A DNA stretch of 64,000 nt from LVI-A0039 sp033105485 (GCA_033105485.1 CP136956.1:1736001-1800000), one strand, 5' to 3'; shown: positions 8,916-18,176, numbered from the stretch's first letter. Notes: generated by a model not told the origin, from the letters alone. Numbers and translations are program-made.

Positions 8916-9908
8916 ATGACATACGATTTAAATATTAAGGTATTAGGTATTGGTGGAGGTGGTTCTAACACTGCTGATTTCATCATTAAAAATAATATGG
9001 AAGGTATTGAAACATATTCAATCAATACTGATGCCCAAGCTCTTGACCAATCAAGTGCTCAAATAAAAATCCACATTGGTAAAACATTAACTAAAGGACT
9101 AGGTGCAGGAGCAATTCCTGAAATCGGAAGATCTGCTGCTGAAGAGTCACGTGAAGAGTTAATTGATGCATTATGTGGTGCTGACATTGCATTTATCGCT
9201 TCAGGAATGGGTGGAGGTACTGGTACTGGTGCTGCACCATACATTGCATCTCTTGCAAAAGAATTAGGTATTCTTACAATTGCAATCGTTACAAAGCCAT
9301 TTGCATTTGAAGGTCGTACACGTATGGAAAAAGCAATTGAAGGTATTTCCAAGTTAAATGATATTGCAGATGTAACAGTAGTAATTCCTAACCAAAAATT
9401 AATTGAGTCTCACGAAGACAAATTTATTGAAGATGCATTTGCAATTCCTGATGATGTATTAAGAATTGCAGTTGAATCATTAATCAGAATGTTAGAATCA
9501 AATGAAAAAGTTGGTCCAAGTATTGACTTAAACGCATTAATTGCAACGTTAACTGATCGTGGTTTAGCAGTTATGGGTATTGGTGAATCAAAAAATCCAG
9601 AATTAAGTGTAGAAGAAAACTTAATTAATGCCATTGATATTGCAACAACATCAAATATCTTAGATGTATCAATTCGTGGTGCAAAGCAATTTATCGTATT
9701 ACTTGGTGGAAACATCAACACAATTACCGCTGGTGAAAAAACTTTCATTGAACAACGATTAATCGCCAAATTAGGATATGATGACATTCAAATGTTTGTA
9801 TCATATCGTGATGAAGAAGTTGCAGAAGATTACGAAAGATCAATTACACTTATTGCAACAGGATACGTTGGAAACACATCTGACGGAATTTTAGAAACGG
9901 AGTATTAA
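8916..9908 (+). CDS. ftsZ: Divergent tubulin-like division GTPase FtsZ
   Basis: FtsZ polymerises at mid-cell into the division ring. The GTP-binding face is intact: LGIGGGGSNTADFI, NTDAQAL, GLGAGAIPEIGR and the tubulin signature GMGGGTGTGAAP. Two features are atypical. The T7 loop, normally NLDFADV, reads SIDLNAL: Asp204 is kept, but the second catalytic Asp is Ala207 and the Asn is Ser202. The protein also stops at residue 330, directly after the globular domain (ATGYVGNTSDGILETEY), without a linker or the conserved C-terminal peptide that binds FtsA, ZipA or SepF. It lies outside any dcw cluster, between mtaB and deoC. It could be the only FtsZ or a second, catalytically weak paralogue. Confidence 0.9.
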   Translation: MTYDLNIKVLGIGGGGSNTADFIIKNNMEGIETYSINTDAQALDQSSAQIKIHIGKTLTKGLGAGAIPEIGRSAAEESREELIDALCGADIAFIASGMGGGTGTGAAPYIASLAKELGILTIAIVTKPFAFEGRTRMEKAIEGISKLNDIADVTVVIPNQKLIESHEDKFIEDAFAIPDDVLRIAVESLIRMLESNEKVGPSIDLNALIATLTDRGLAVMGIGESKNPELSVEENLINAIDIATTSNILDVSIRGAKQFIVLLGGNINTITAGEKTFIEQRLIAKLGYDDIQMFVSYRDEEVAEDYERSITLIATGYVGNTSDGILETEY

Positions 9909-9909
9909 A

Positions 9910-10572
9910 ATGAACATTAATAAATATATCGATCACACTGCTTTAAAAGCAGATACAAAAGTAGCTGAAATTAACAGCTTAATCACAGAAGCTAAAGAAT
10001 ATGATTTTGCTTCAGTATGTGTTAACCCTACATGGGTTTCACACGCAGCGAAAGAATTAGCAGGTACTGATGTAAAAGTATGTACTGTTATTGGGTTCCC
10101 ATTAGGTGCAAACACAACAGCTACAAAAGTATTCGAAACTAAAGATGCAATTCAAAACGGTGCTACTGAAATTGACATGGTATTAAACATTGCTGCTTTA
10201 ATTGAAGGAAACGATCAATTAGTAGAAGAAGAAATTCGTCAAATTAAGCAAGCATGTGGAGATATTACTTTAAAAGTAATTATCGAAACTTGTTTATTAA
10301 CAGATGAGCAAAAGAGAACAGCTTGTAAATTAATTATGAGTGCTGGAGCAGATTTTGTTAAAACATCAACTGGTTTTTCAACTGGTGGAGCAACTAAAGC
10401 AGATATTGAATTATTCAAAGCTGAAGTTGAAGACAATTGCTTAATTAAAGCATCTGGTGGAGTTCGTACTCTTGATGATGCAAAAGTTATGATAGAAGCA
10501 GGAGCTAACCGTATTGGTACTAGTGGTGGAGTTTCTATCGTTAATGGAAATGAAAATACAAGCGATTACTAA
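9910..10572 (+). CDS. deoC: Deoxyribose-phosphate aldolase DeoC
   Basis: DeoC splits 2-deoxyribose-5-phosphate into glyceraldehyde-3-phosphate and acetaldehyde during deoxynucleoside salvage. The 220-residue TIM barrel carries the DHTALKAD opening, EIDMVLNIAAL, the Schiff-base lysine in ADFVKTSTGFSTGGAT, and IKASGGVRT with RIGTSGG at the phosphate site. A CGGAGT site lies a few bases ahead of ATG 9910, one base after ftsZ, so it probably shares the ftsZ promoter. A hairpin terminator starts at its stop codon. No other deo genes are nearby. Confidence 0.95.
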   Translation: MNINKYIDHTALKADTKVAEINSLITEAKEYDFASVCVNPTWVSHAAKELAGTDVKVCTVIGFPLGANTTATKVFETKDAIQNGATEIDMVLNIAALIEGNDQLVEEEIRQIKQACGDITLKVIIETCLLTDEQKRTACKLIMSAGADFVKTSTGFSTGGATKADIELFKAEVEDNCLIKASGGVRTLDDAKVMIEAGANRIGTSGGVSIVNGNENTSDY

Positions 10573-10598
10573 AAGTTGGAGATTCCAACTTTTTTCAT
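10571..10598 (+). terminator. Rho-independent terminator after deoC
   Basis: A 10-bp perfect stem (AAAAGTTGGA at 10571-10580, TCCAACTTTT at 10584-10593), a 3-base loop and a T run. It overlaps the deoC stop codon. No promoter was seen before rsmB 17 bases later, so partial read-through into rsmB is likely. Confidence 0.85.
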
Positions 10599-10614
10599 TT
10601 TGTAAAGGGGCTAA

Positions 10615-11883
10615 ATGCGAAAAATTTGTTATCAAATACTAAAAGATTTTGAACAAAATGGTACATACTTAAACTTAGCAATTAAAGGAATTGATAGTGA
10701 GAAATATCCAGTAAATCAAATTGCTGTTAGAGTTTATGGTATTGTTCAAAATAATGAATTACTAGACTACTTAGTAGATGAATTAGTAGGAAGAGTTAAG
10801 GTAGATAAAAATGTGCGTTTAATTTTAAAAATGCAGATTTTTGAATATCGATTTTTAAATAAAGACATTCATGTAATAAGTAGTGAAGGTGTTAATTTAG
10901 CTAAACGGTATGTTAAGAGTGCAAGTGGATTTGTTAATGTTAATCTTCGTAAGGTGGAAATGATTAAAGACTTAGAACCAACATTTGCGAATCAAGAGAA
11001 GAATATTTCAATCAAATATTCACATCCGAGATTTATTGTTAAGAAACTAATGAAGCAATATCCTAATGATTTTGAACAAATATTAGCTTCTAATACTGTC
11101 AAAAAAGACACGTTTGTTCGTAAAGTAAAAGAGTTATCGAAACCAGAAGATTTTACTGCAGTTAAAGAATTTGATGATTTATATGTTTATCAAGGAACAG
11201 CGATTGTAAATCATGATGATTTTAAACAAAAAAATATAATCATTCAAGACTTAGGATCTTATTTAGTTGGTAAATTAGTTTCTGCTAACGCAGAGGAAGA
11301 AGTCTTAGACTTGTGTGCAGCACCAGGCAATAAAACGATGCACATCGCTAAAACTGCTAAACTAGTTGTTGCAAATGAGTTACATGAACATAGAGCAAAG
11401 TTGATTGAAGATAATAAGAAAGTTCACAACATTACAAATATACAAGTAATTAATAGTGATGCCTCTAATAATCAACAATTAACAGAAGCGTTAAACACAG
11501 CTAAGCTTCCACAGAGTTATGATAAAATCTTAATTGATGCGCCATGTAGTGGTTGGGGAGTTATTAAAAGTAAACCAGAAATTAAGTATAATCATGACCA
11601 AAATGATGTTGAGGCGATTAAAAATATTTCTGTTGAGATAGTAAAAAATAGCATTAACTACTTAAAGCAAGGTGGTCAAATTATCTTCTCTACTTGTACA
11701 TTAAACCGTGAAGAGAATGATTATCTAATTAATGAACTATTAACTGAGCTAAATTTACGTGAAGTTAAAGATGCTGGATTACTTGAGTTCACTAAGAGTG
11801 ATATTGAATTAGGAATTATGTTAAAAAACTATACTTATAATAGCGATAGTTTTTATATGATCAAATTGGAGAAAAATGACTAA
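10615..11883 (+). CDS. rsmB: 16S rRNA (cytosine967-C5)-methyltransferase RsmB
   Basis: RsmB makes m5C967 in 16S rRNA. The 422-residue protein has an N-terminal NusB-like RNA-binding domain (about 1-140) and a Rossmann methyltransferase domain with SAM motif LDLCAAPGNKTMH, motif IV IDAPCSGWGVIKSKPEI, and the catalytic cysteine of motif VI in STCTLNREEND. AAAGGGG precedes ATG 10615. It overlaps rlmN by 8 bases, forming an rsmB-rlmN-prpC-prkC-rsgA-rpe-thiN run with the same order as Bacillus subtilis. Confidence 0.92.
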   Translation: MRKICYQILKDFEQNGTYLNLAIKGIDSEKYPVNQIAVRVYGIVQNNELLDYLVDELVGRVKVDKNVRLILKMQIFEYRFLNKDIHVISSEGVNLAKRYVKSASGFVNVNLRKVEMIKDLEPTFANQEKNISIKYSHPRFIVKKLMKQYPNDFEQILASNTVKKDTFVRKVKELSKPEDFTAVKEFDDLYVYQGTAIVNHDDFKQKNIIIQDLGSYLVGKLVSANAEEEVLDLCAAPGNKTMHIAKTAKLVVANELHEHRAKLIEDNKKVHNITNIQVINSDASNNQQLTEALNTAKLPQSYDKILIDAPCSGWGVIKSKPEIKYNHDQNDVEAIKNISVEIVKNSINYLKQGGQIIFSTCTLNREENDYLINELLTELNLREVKDAGLLEFTKSDIELGIMLKNYTYNSDSFYMIKLEKND

Positions 11884-12916
11884 TATATACAATTATAATA
11901 AACAACAACTTCAAGAAGTGCTAGTCGAAAATGGAATTCCCAAATTCCGTACTAAACAGGTTTGGAACTGGTTATATACAAATCTTGCAGAAGATTTTGA
12001 CCAAATGACAAACTTAGATGGTAAAACGCTTAGTTTTTTAAAAAATGAAACTGAATTACCTAAAATGGAAGTTGTTAAACATCAGAAAGCTACTGATGGA
12101 ACGCAAAAAGCCTTACTTAGGTTAAGTGATGGAAAATTAATTGAAACAGTGTTAATGAAATATAAACATGGTTATAGTGTGTGCGTTACTACTCAAATCG
12201 GTTGTGCTGTGGGTTGTAGTTTCTGTGCATCAGGACTACTTGGTTTTACAAGAAACTTACAGTCAGGTGAAATTATTGCTCAGGTTGTATATTGGCAAAG
12301 AGTACTTGGTGAATTAAACGAGCGTGTGAGTAATGTAGTAATCATGGGAATTGGTGAGCCTTTCAATAACTATAAAAATACATTAGCATTCATGGATTGT
12401 ATTAATGATAGTGATGGTTTAAATATTGGTGCTCGTCACATAACAGTTTCAACTAGTGGGATTGTACCTAAAATTTATGAATTAGCAAACTATGGGAAGC
12501 AAGTTAATTTAGCAATTTCACTACATGCTGCGGACGATGAGACTCGTTCTAAAATCATGAAAATTAATGATGTATATCCAATTGCAGATTTAATGGATGC
12601 AGTTGATAGTTATATTGAAACAACTAATCGTCGTGTTAGTTTTGAATACATCATGCTAAGTGATATTAATGATACAGCATCTGATGCCAAAAAGTTAGCA
12701 AGCTTAGTTAAAGGGAAAAATTGCCATATCAATTTAATTCCTTATAACTCAGTTGATGAGAATGATTATAAAGCTACACCAGTAGCGACTATTGAGAGAT
12801 TTGTCAAAGTATTAACTGATAACAAGATTCAAGTATCTGTTCGACGTGCAAATGGAGAAGATATTGACGGAGCTTGTGGTCAATTAAGACATAAAGAAAA
12901 GGAAAATAATGCTTAA
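11876..12916 (+). CDS. rlmN: Dual-specificity rRNA/tRNA adenine C2-methyltransferase RlmN
   Basis: RlmN methylates C2 of A2503 in 23S rRNA and A37 of some tRNAs by a radical SAM mechanism. The 346-residue protein has CAVGCSFCASG (CxxxCxxC), the catalytic MGIGEPFNNY segment and the C-terminal methyl-carrying cysteine in GACGQLR. The start overlaps the rsmB end, and the stop overlaps the PP2C gene by 8 bases. Confidence 0.95.
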   Translation: MTNIYNYNKQQLQEVLVENGIPKFRTKQVWNWLYTNLAEDFDQMTNLDGKTLSFLKNETELPKMEVVKHQKATDGTQKALLRLSDGKLIETVLMKYKHGYSVCVTTQIGCAVGCSFCASGLLGFTRNLQSGEIIAQVVYWQRVLGELNERVSNVVIMGIGEPFNNYKNTLAFMDCINDSDGLNIGARHITVSTSGIVPKIYELANYGKQVNLAISLHAADDETRSKIMKINDVYPIADLMDAVDSYIETTNRRVSFEYIMLSDINDTASDAKKLASLVKGKNCHINLIPYNSVDENDYKATPVATIERFVKVLTDNKIQVSVRRANGEDIDGACGQLRHKEKENNA

Positions 12917-13652
12917 ACATAAAGGGATTACAGATGTAGGTACTGTTCGTGGTAATAACGAAGATACTTATTTAATTTGTGAAAATCGTTTAAAAGACAA
13001 TTTATTCTTGATTGCAGATGGAATGGGTGGCCACAATGCTGGTGAAGTTGCTTCAGCAATGGCTGCACGTACTGTTCGTGAATTATTTCTAGATATAAAA
13101 GCGGAAGTAGACTATAATGATTTTCTACGTGATGCAATACAACTAGCAAATGATAAAGTTTATAAAGCATCTTTAATCGATAGCCAATATAACAACATGG
13201 GAACGACACTAAGTGTATTAATTATTTCACGTGATCGTATATTCATTGGACATGTTGGTGATTCACGAATTTACTATATGACTCAAAATACAATACAACA
13301 ATTGACTACTGATCATACACTTGTTCAAGCCATGATTGATAGTGGTTCAATTACTAAAGAAGAAGCAAAGACTAATAATTATCGTAATGTATTAACACAA
13401 GCGATTGGAACTAGTCGTAAGGTAACAATAAGTTTAATTGAATCAAAGATTCCAATGCGTAAAGAAATTAAGTTTTTACTTTGTTCTGATGGTTTAACAG
13501 AAGGTGTTGAAGATGAAATTATACATAAAACAATGACATCTTCGAGTCCACTTGAAGATAAATTAGATAAACTAATGAATATTGCACTTAATAGTAGTAG
13601 TAAAGATAACATAACATTCATTGGTGTAGAAAAAGGAGGAGTTAGCAGATAA
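12909..13652 (+). CDS. prpC: PP2C-type Ser/Thr phosphatase PrpC/Stp
   Basis: This metal-dependent protein phosphatase reverses phosphorylation by the PASTA kinase encoded next to it. All metal-binding motifs are visible in 247 residues: RGNNEDT, ADGMGGHNAGE, GHVGDSRIY, LCSDGLTEGV and the final DN in KDNITFIGVE. There is no membrane segment, so it acts in the cytoplasm. Its TAA overlaps the kinase ATG by one base, giving tight coupling of the antagonistic pair. Confidence 0.94.
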   Translation: MLKHKGITDVGTVRGNNEDTYLICENRLKDNLFLIADGMGGHNAGEVASAMAARTVRELFLDIKAEVDYNDFLRDAIQLANDKVYKASLIDSQYNNMGTTLSVLIISRDRIFIGHVGDSRIYYMTQNTIQQLTTDHTLVQAMIDSGSITKEEAKTNNYRNVLTQAIGTSRKVTISLIESKIPMRKEIKFLLCSDGLTEGVEDEIIHKTMTSSSPLEDKLDKLMNIALNSSSKDNITFIGVEKGGVSR

Positions 13653-15415
13653 TGGAAACTAAAAGAATAATTGATAATAGATTTGAAATTATCCGTAAAC
13701 TTGGAGAAGGTGGGACTGCTCAAGTATTTTTAGCATTCGACCACAAACATGAACAGAACATTGCTTTAAAAGTTTTAAAAAGTGATTTAGTAACGGAACA
13801 AAAAATAAGATATTTTAATCGTGAAGCACAGGCTATCAGTATGCTTAATAATGAATATGTTATTAAAATTTACGATTGGGGACATGATTCTCTAAACAAT
13901 GTCCACTTTATAGCTCAAGAATATGTTGAAGGGATGACGATTAAGGAGTACTTAAAATTAAGTAGTAACCTAGCTGTTACAGAAGTTGTTTCCATAATTG
14001 AAAAAATCCTAGATGGATTAGCTCATGCTCACTTGAACGGTGTAATCCATAAAGACATTAAGGGTCAAAATATTTTAATAGATGTTGATAAGAATATTAA
14101 AATAACTGACTTTGGGATTGCTGATATTCTAGAAGATGAAACAACTAAAACTCAAAGTTTAATGGGAACGCCTCAGTATGTAGCACCTGAAACTTTAAAT
14201 CGTAATATTTCAAATGCACAAACTGACATTTATTCAGTTGGTATTCTAATGTATGAATTATTATGTGGACAAGCCCCTTTTACAGGAGATAAACCAGCGG
14301 TAATTATGATGAAGCAAATTAATCAACCATTACCTTCAATTAGAATGCAACGAAGCGATGTGCCTCAAGCTTTAGAAAATATTGTAATTAAAGCTACTGC
14401 TAAGCGTTTAGAAAATAGATATTTATCAAGTGAAGAGATGTTATTTGATTTAGCAACGGTATTTGAATCATACAATGATGATGTACCTAAGTTAGTATTG
14501 GAAAATGACTTAATGGATAACGAAGAGATTGAACAAACTATTCAAATTGATTCTACACTTCGTATTGATAATATGAAGAAAGAAATTGACAAGAGTAAAA
14601 AGCGCCAGTCACAACGTCGTAAGATTTTAATTGCTTTACTAGTACTTGTACCAGTAATTATCTTATTGGTATTATTACTAAAGCCAAGTACATATATAAT
14701 GCCACCATTAATTGGTAAAAATTTAGATGATGCAAAAACTTCATTAATTATCTCTGGTATTGATGAAAAATACATTGTTGAAGAATATGCGTCAAGTGAT
14801 GAAGTTCCTGTTGGTCAAGTAATGTTAACTGAGCCGGAAGAAGGAGCAGAAGTAGGACCGGAAGACAAAATTACTTTAACAGTAAGTCAAGGACCAGAAA
14901 CCGAAGTCGTAGGGAACTATGTTGGCCAAGATGGAGATACAGTTAAAGCAGAACTTGAAAATTTAGGATTTACTGTTGAAGTTAGCACTGATTATAGTGA
15001 TCAACCAGAAGGTACTATTTATCAACAAGAACCAGCAAGTGGTACTGAAATTGAGCATAATGGTACAATTAAACTATTTGTAAGTACAGGTAGTGCACCG
15101 GTTAAAATTGAAAACTTTATTGGATTAAGTGAAGAGAATGCTTTAGCATTTGTTACAGAAAATGGATTGATTTCAACTTCTAATTACGAATGTAGTGACG
15201 AGATTGATAAAGATAAAGTTATTACTCAAAATCCAAGTAGTGGTGCAATGCTTGAAGTTGGAGGATCAATTGAATTTACAGTTAGTTCCGGAGTTTGTGA
15301 AGAGTTAACATTAGAGCCAAGTGAAACTGGTTCGGAAGAAGAGTCATCGGATACAACTGCTGATACTGAGACAAAAACAAATGATACTAAAGCAGATGAA
15401 GAAAGTGCAAACTAG
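13652..15415 (+). CDS. prkC: PASTA-domain Ser/Thr protein kinase PrkC/Stk
   Basis: A membrane kinase that senses muropeptides or lipid II and phosphorylates wall, division and translation proteins. Residues about 10-265 are the kinase: glycine loop GEGGTAQVF, ATP lysine Lys40 (ALKVLK), DFG (ITDFGIAD) and the APE region (QYVAPE). The catalytic loop is altered: HKDIKGQN (133-140), where HRDIKPQN is usual; Asp135, the lysine and the asparagine are kept. A single membrane helix sits at about 325-345, followed outside by three PASTA repeats (start near PPLIGKNLDDA, VVGNYVGQDGD and PVKIENFIGLSEEN). The last 35 residues are an acidic Ser/Thr/Glu tail. 587 residues is within the family range. Confidence 0.94.
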   Translation: METKRIIDNRFEIIRKLGEGGTAQVFLAFDHKHEQNIALKVLKSDLVTEQKIRYFNREAQAISMLNNEYVIKIYDWGHDSLNNVHFIAQEYVEGMTIKEYLKLSSNLAVTEVVSIIEKILDGLAHAHLNGVIHKDIKGQNILIDVDKNIKITDFGIADILEDETTKTQSLMGTPQYVAPETLNRNISNAQTDIYSVGILMYELLCGQAPFTGDKPAVIMMKQINQPLPSIRMQRSDVPQALENIVIKATAKRLENRYLSSEEMLFDLATVFESYNDDVPKLVLENDLMDNEEIEQTIQIDSTLRIDNMKKEIDKSKKRQSQRRKILIALLVLVPVIILLVLLLKPSTYIMPPLIGKNLDDAKTSLIISGIDEKYIVEEYASSDEVPVGQVMLTEPEEGAEVGPEDKITLTVSQGPETEVVGNYVGQDGDTVKAELENLGFTVEVSTDYSDQPEGTIYQQEPASGTEIEHNGTIKLFVSTGSAPVKIENFIGLSEENALAFVTENGLISTSNYECSDEIDKDKVITQNPSSGAMLEVGGSIEFTVSSGVCEELTLEPSETGSEEESSDTTADTETKTNDTKADEESAN

Positions 15416-15422
15416 GAGTTAA

Positions 15423-16289
15423 ATGAAAGACGGAATAATTATTCGAGCATTAGCCGGTTTTTTCTACGTATTAATTGATGGTGAAATATTGGAATGTAAA
15501 GCATCAAAGAAACTTAAGGGAAAGAACAAGAAATTAATTGTTGGTGACTACGTTGAAGTGGATGTTGATGCAGCTTATATAACAAAAATGCACCCACGTG
15601 AAAATGAACTTGTTCGTCCTTTAATTAGTAACGTTCAAAATAGCTTCTTAGTTTTCTCCGTAACTGAACCGGTTATGAACTTCGGGCTTTTAGATAGAAT
15701 GATCAGTTTAATGGAAATAAATGGATTAAAAACAACTATTATTTTAACGAAATGTGATCTACTACCTATTGAAGAGTTGCAAGAATTAAAGCTTAAATTA
15801 AATTATTATGAGCAAATAGGGTATAACTTAATTTATCAAGGATTTGATGATAAACCGACAGAAGTTACTGACTTATTATCTAACGATAAATATGTAATTA
15901 CTGGTCAAACAGGTGTTGGTAAATCAACATTAGTTAATAAAATTATTCCAGATTTAAACTTACAAACTCAAGAAATTTCCAAAGTTTTAGGACGTGGGAA
16001 ACATACAACTCGTGAAGTAACATTCTATAAATATGAAAACTCATATTTAATCGATACTCCAGGGTTTTCTTCTCTTGACTTAAACTTTGATCCTGAAATA
16101 GTTCGTGATAGTTTTATTGAGTTTTTTGAATTATCAAGTGATTGTAAATTCAATGGATGTAATCATCTTTCTGAACCTAAATGTGCTGTAAAAGCTAAGG
16201 TTGAAAGTGGAGAAATATTAAAATCAAGATATGAAAATTATGTAAAATTAATGGAAATAGCAAAAGAGGGAAAATGGAAAAAATATTAA
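15423..16289 (+). CDS. rsgA: Ribosome small-subunit GTPase RsgA (CpgA)
   Basis: RsgA is a circularly permuted GTPase that checks late 30S maturation. The 288-residue protein has an N-terminal OB fold, then G4 (LTKCD) ahead of the P-loop GQTGVGKSTLVNK and G3 DTPGFSS, which is the permuted order. A C-terminal zinc knuckle reads CKFNGCNHLSEPKC. It follows prkC, as in Bacillus, and its last codons overlap the rpe start by 16 bases. Confidence 0.95.
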   Translation: MKDGIIIRALAGFFYVLIDGEILECKASKKLKGKNKKLIVGDYVEVDVDAAYITKMHPRENELVRPLISNVQNSFLVFSVTEPVMNFGLLDRMISLMEINGLKTTIILTKCDLLPIEELQELKLKLNYYEQIGYNLIYQGFDDKPTEVTDLLSNDKYVITGQTGVGKSTLVNKIIPDLNLQTQEISKVLGRGKHTTREVTFYKYENSYLIDTPGFSSLDLNFDPEIVRDSFIEFFELSSDCKFNGCNHLSEPKCAVKAKVESGEILKSRYENYVKLMEIAKEGKWKKY

Positions 16290-16921
16290 TTGCACCAAGT
16301 TTATTAGCAGCAGATTTTATGAATTTAGAAACAGAAATTAAACGTATAAATGAAAGCCAAGCTGATTGGTTACACCTAGATGTTATGGATGGGGAATTCG
16401 TACCTAATATAACATTTGGTTATGACTTAGTTGATAGTATTACAAGTCAACTCGAAAAAGTTGCAGATGTACACCTTATGGTAAATAACCCAATCAAATT
16501 TGTTGAGCAATTTGCAAATGCTGGAAGTGACTACTTTGTTTTTCACTATGAAGCTACAGACAATGTTCAAGCAGTAATCGATGAAGTTAAGAAGTACGAC
16601 CTGAAAGTTGGTATTTCGATTAAGCCTGATACAAGTGTTGATGCTATTATTGAGTATTTAGATCAATTACAATTAGTACTTATTATGAGTGTAGAACCAG
16701 GATTCGGTGGACAAAAGTTTAATCCTGAAGCTGTTGAAAAGATTAGTAAATTAAACGATTTAAGAGCTGAAAATGGATATAACTATTTAATCGAAGTAGA
16801 TGGTGGAATTAATGCTGAAACTTGTGAACTTGTAAAAGCAGCAGGTGTTGATGTACTAGTTGCTGGTAGCTATGTATTTTGTGATGAAATGAATGAGCGA
16901 ATTGAAACTCTTAAAAAATAA
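16274..16921 (+). CDS. rpe: Ribulose-5-phosphate 3-epimerase
   Basis: Rpe interconverts ribulose-5-phosphate and xylulose-5-phosphate in the pentose phosphate pathway. The 215-residue TIM barrel shows IAPSLLAADF, the metal-binding HLDVMDGEFVPNITFG, DVHLMV, MSVEPGFGGQKF and EVDGGIN. The start at ATG 16274 lies inside rsgA with AGAGGGAAA in front. It overlaps the next gene by 29 bases. Confidence 0.95.
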   Translation: MEKILIAPSLLAADFMNLETEIKRINESQADWLHLDVMDGEFVPNITFGYDLVDSITSQLEKVADVHLMVNNPIKFVEQFANAGSDYFVFHYEATDNVQAVIDEVKKYDLKVGISIKPDTSVDAIIEYLDQLQLVLIMSVEPGFGGQKFNPEAVEKISKLNDLRAENGYNYLIEVDGGINAETCELVKAAGVDVLVAGSYVFCDEMNERIETLKK

Positions 16922-17513
16922 AGTTGCAATCATCTTAGCAGGAGAACTTGATTTAAACCTTAATGAATATATTACAAGCGATATGTTTGTAATTGCAGTT
17001 GATGGTGGATATAACCACCTAGTTGCTGCTGATATTAAACCTAATCTTGTAATTGGAGATATGGACTCTATTACGGAAGATGTATGTGTTGATACAATTA
17101 AGCTTGACACTGTAAAAGATGATACTGATTTTAAATGCGCAATCAATTATGTTAATGATAATATAACTGATTGCCATATTTTTATATTTGGGTTTGGTTC
17201 TTTAAATCGCTTAGATCATGTAATTTCTAATCTAAGTGTGATTGAAGAGAATATGACCTTTATCTCAGCTAATCAAAAAATAACTACTACTAATAATTCT
17301 ATTGAACTAACTTCATCAGAATATAAATATATCTCATTTTTTGCATTATCATCAATTAACAAATTTAACCTAGTTGGCTTTAAGTACCCATTAGACAATT
17401 ATAAACTAAATCCATTTGACCCATTATGTGTAAGTAATGAGTTAGAAGGAAATAGTGGTAAAATAGATATTAGTAATGGACAATTACTGATAATCGAAAG
17501 TAAAGAAAGTTAG
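16893..17513 (+). CDS. thiN: Thiamine pyrophosphokinase
   Basis: ThiN transfers pyrophosphate from ATP to thiamine. The 206-residue protein has the family motifs AVDGGYNHL, PNLVIGDMDSI, and DTDFKCAI with GFGSLNRLDHVISNL. The start is not certain. ATG 16893 gives a 29-base overlap with rpe and has no clear ribosome binding site; TTG 16902 is an alternative. Gene order rsgA-rpe-thiN is as in Bacillus subtilis. No thiamine riboswitch lies ahead of it, so expression follows the kinase operon. Confidence 0.88.
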   Translation: MSELKLLKNKVAIILAGELDLNLNEYITSDMFVIAVDGGYNHLVAADIKPNLVIGDMDSITEDVCVDTIKLDTVKDDTDFKCAINYVNDNITDCHIFIFGFGSLNRLDHVISNLSVIEENMTFISANQKITTTNNSIELTSSEYKYISFFALSSINKFNLVGFKYPLDNYKLNPFDPLCVSNELEGNSGKIDISNGQLLIIESKES

Positions 17514-17520
17514 GAGCTAT

Positions 17521-18114
17521 ATGAAATATCCAGTATTAATTTTTTATACACTTACAACATTATTATTAGTATTAGTAAATATTTTACAAGATAGTTTTTT
17601 ACTTCCTTATATTGAAGTAATATTTGTAGTATTTAGTTTTGCTGAAAGTTACTATGTTTTACAAAACTATGACTTCGACCATGGGGTTCCGTTTACTGCA
17701 ACAATTTTAAAACTTGCTAATACAATTACTATTTTAGTAGCGCCATTGTTAGCTTTAGTATTTCACTTAGTAGTACACATCTATTTATACACACATATTA
17801 GAAAGCGTACACGTCGTGAAACACGTTTAAAATATCACTATACAGTTAATAATGTTATTCCTGGTCCATTCTTATTAAAAGTATTTGCATCGTTCCTATC
17901 ACCTTTATTATTTATAGGAATTACATTACTTGCAAATATGCGAATCTATCAGAAATTAGTATTAGTAAAAAGAACAGACTTGCTTAAATATATTATATTA
18001 GTTGACATTATTGTATTTATCATTATGCTAACTAATATAAGTGTAATTGCGTTTTTAGTATATATGATTATGTTAATCATATTTGAATTCGTACCAATTG
18101 AACAAAAATTATAA
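17521..18114 (+). CDS. Polytopic membrane protein of unknown function
   Basis: I do not recognise this 197-residue protein. It is strongly hydrophobic, with about six membrane segments (near 3-22, 28-46, 60-90, 118-140, 155-173 and 175-192). A basic loop after the third segment (IRKRTRRETRLKYHY) suggests a cytoplasmic face there. There is no signal peptide and no catalytic motif. AGGAG ends 5 bases ahead of ATG 17521, which is 7 bases after thiN. It is the last gene of the long rsmB-to-thiN run and is followed by a terminator. The coding potential is clear, the function open. Confidence 0.75.
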   Translation: MKYPVLIFYTLTTLLLVLVNILQDSFLLPYIEVIFVVFSFAESYYVLQNYDFDHGVPFTATILKLANTITILVAPLLALVFHLVVHIYLYTHIRKRTRRETRLKYHYTVNNVIPGPFLLKVFASFLSPLLFIGITLLANMRIYQKLVLVKRTDLLKYIILVDIIVFIIMLTNISVIAFLVYMIMLIIFEFVPIEQKL

Positions 18115-18148
18115 AGATAAATTATCATTAAGATAGTTTATCTTTTTT
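18113..18148 (+). terminator. Terminator ending the rsmB-thiN operon
   Basis: AAAGATAAA (18113-18121) pairs with TTTATCTTT (18137-18145) and is followed by more T. It overlaps the stop of the preceding membrane protein and lies directly upstream of the chaperone-operon promoter. Confidence 0.7.
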
Positions 18149-18159
18149 TAAATTTTCCG

Positions 18160-18175
18160 CACTTTTAGTAAAATG
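18160..18175. repeat. Near-palindrome just upstream of the chaperone-operon -35
   Basis: CACTTTTAGTAAAATG is close to a perfect 16-base palindrome (two mismatched symmetric pairs: bases 3/14 and the centre). It abuts the -35 hexamer at 18177. It could bind a regulator, or simply be AT-rich upstream DNA. Confidence 0.35.
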
Positions 18176-18176
18176 C

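Noticed and set aside
9410..9787. Open frame of 125 codons on the - strand inside ftsZ
   Set aside because: Shadow of ftsZ; composition and context do not support a gene.
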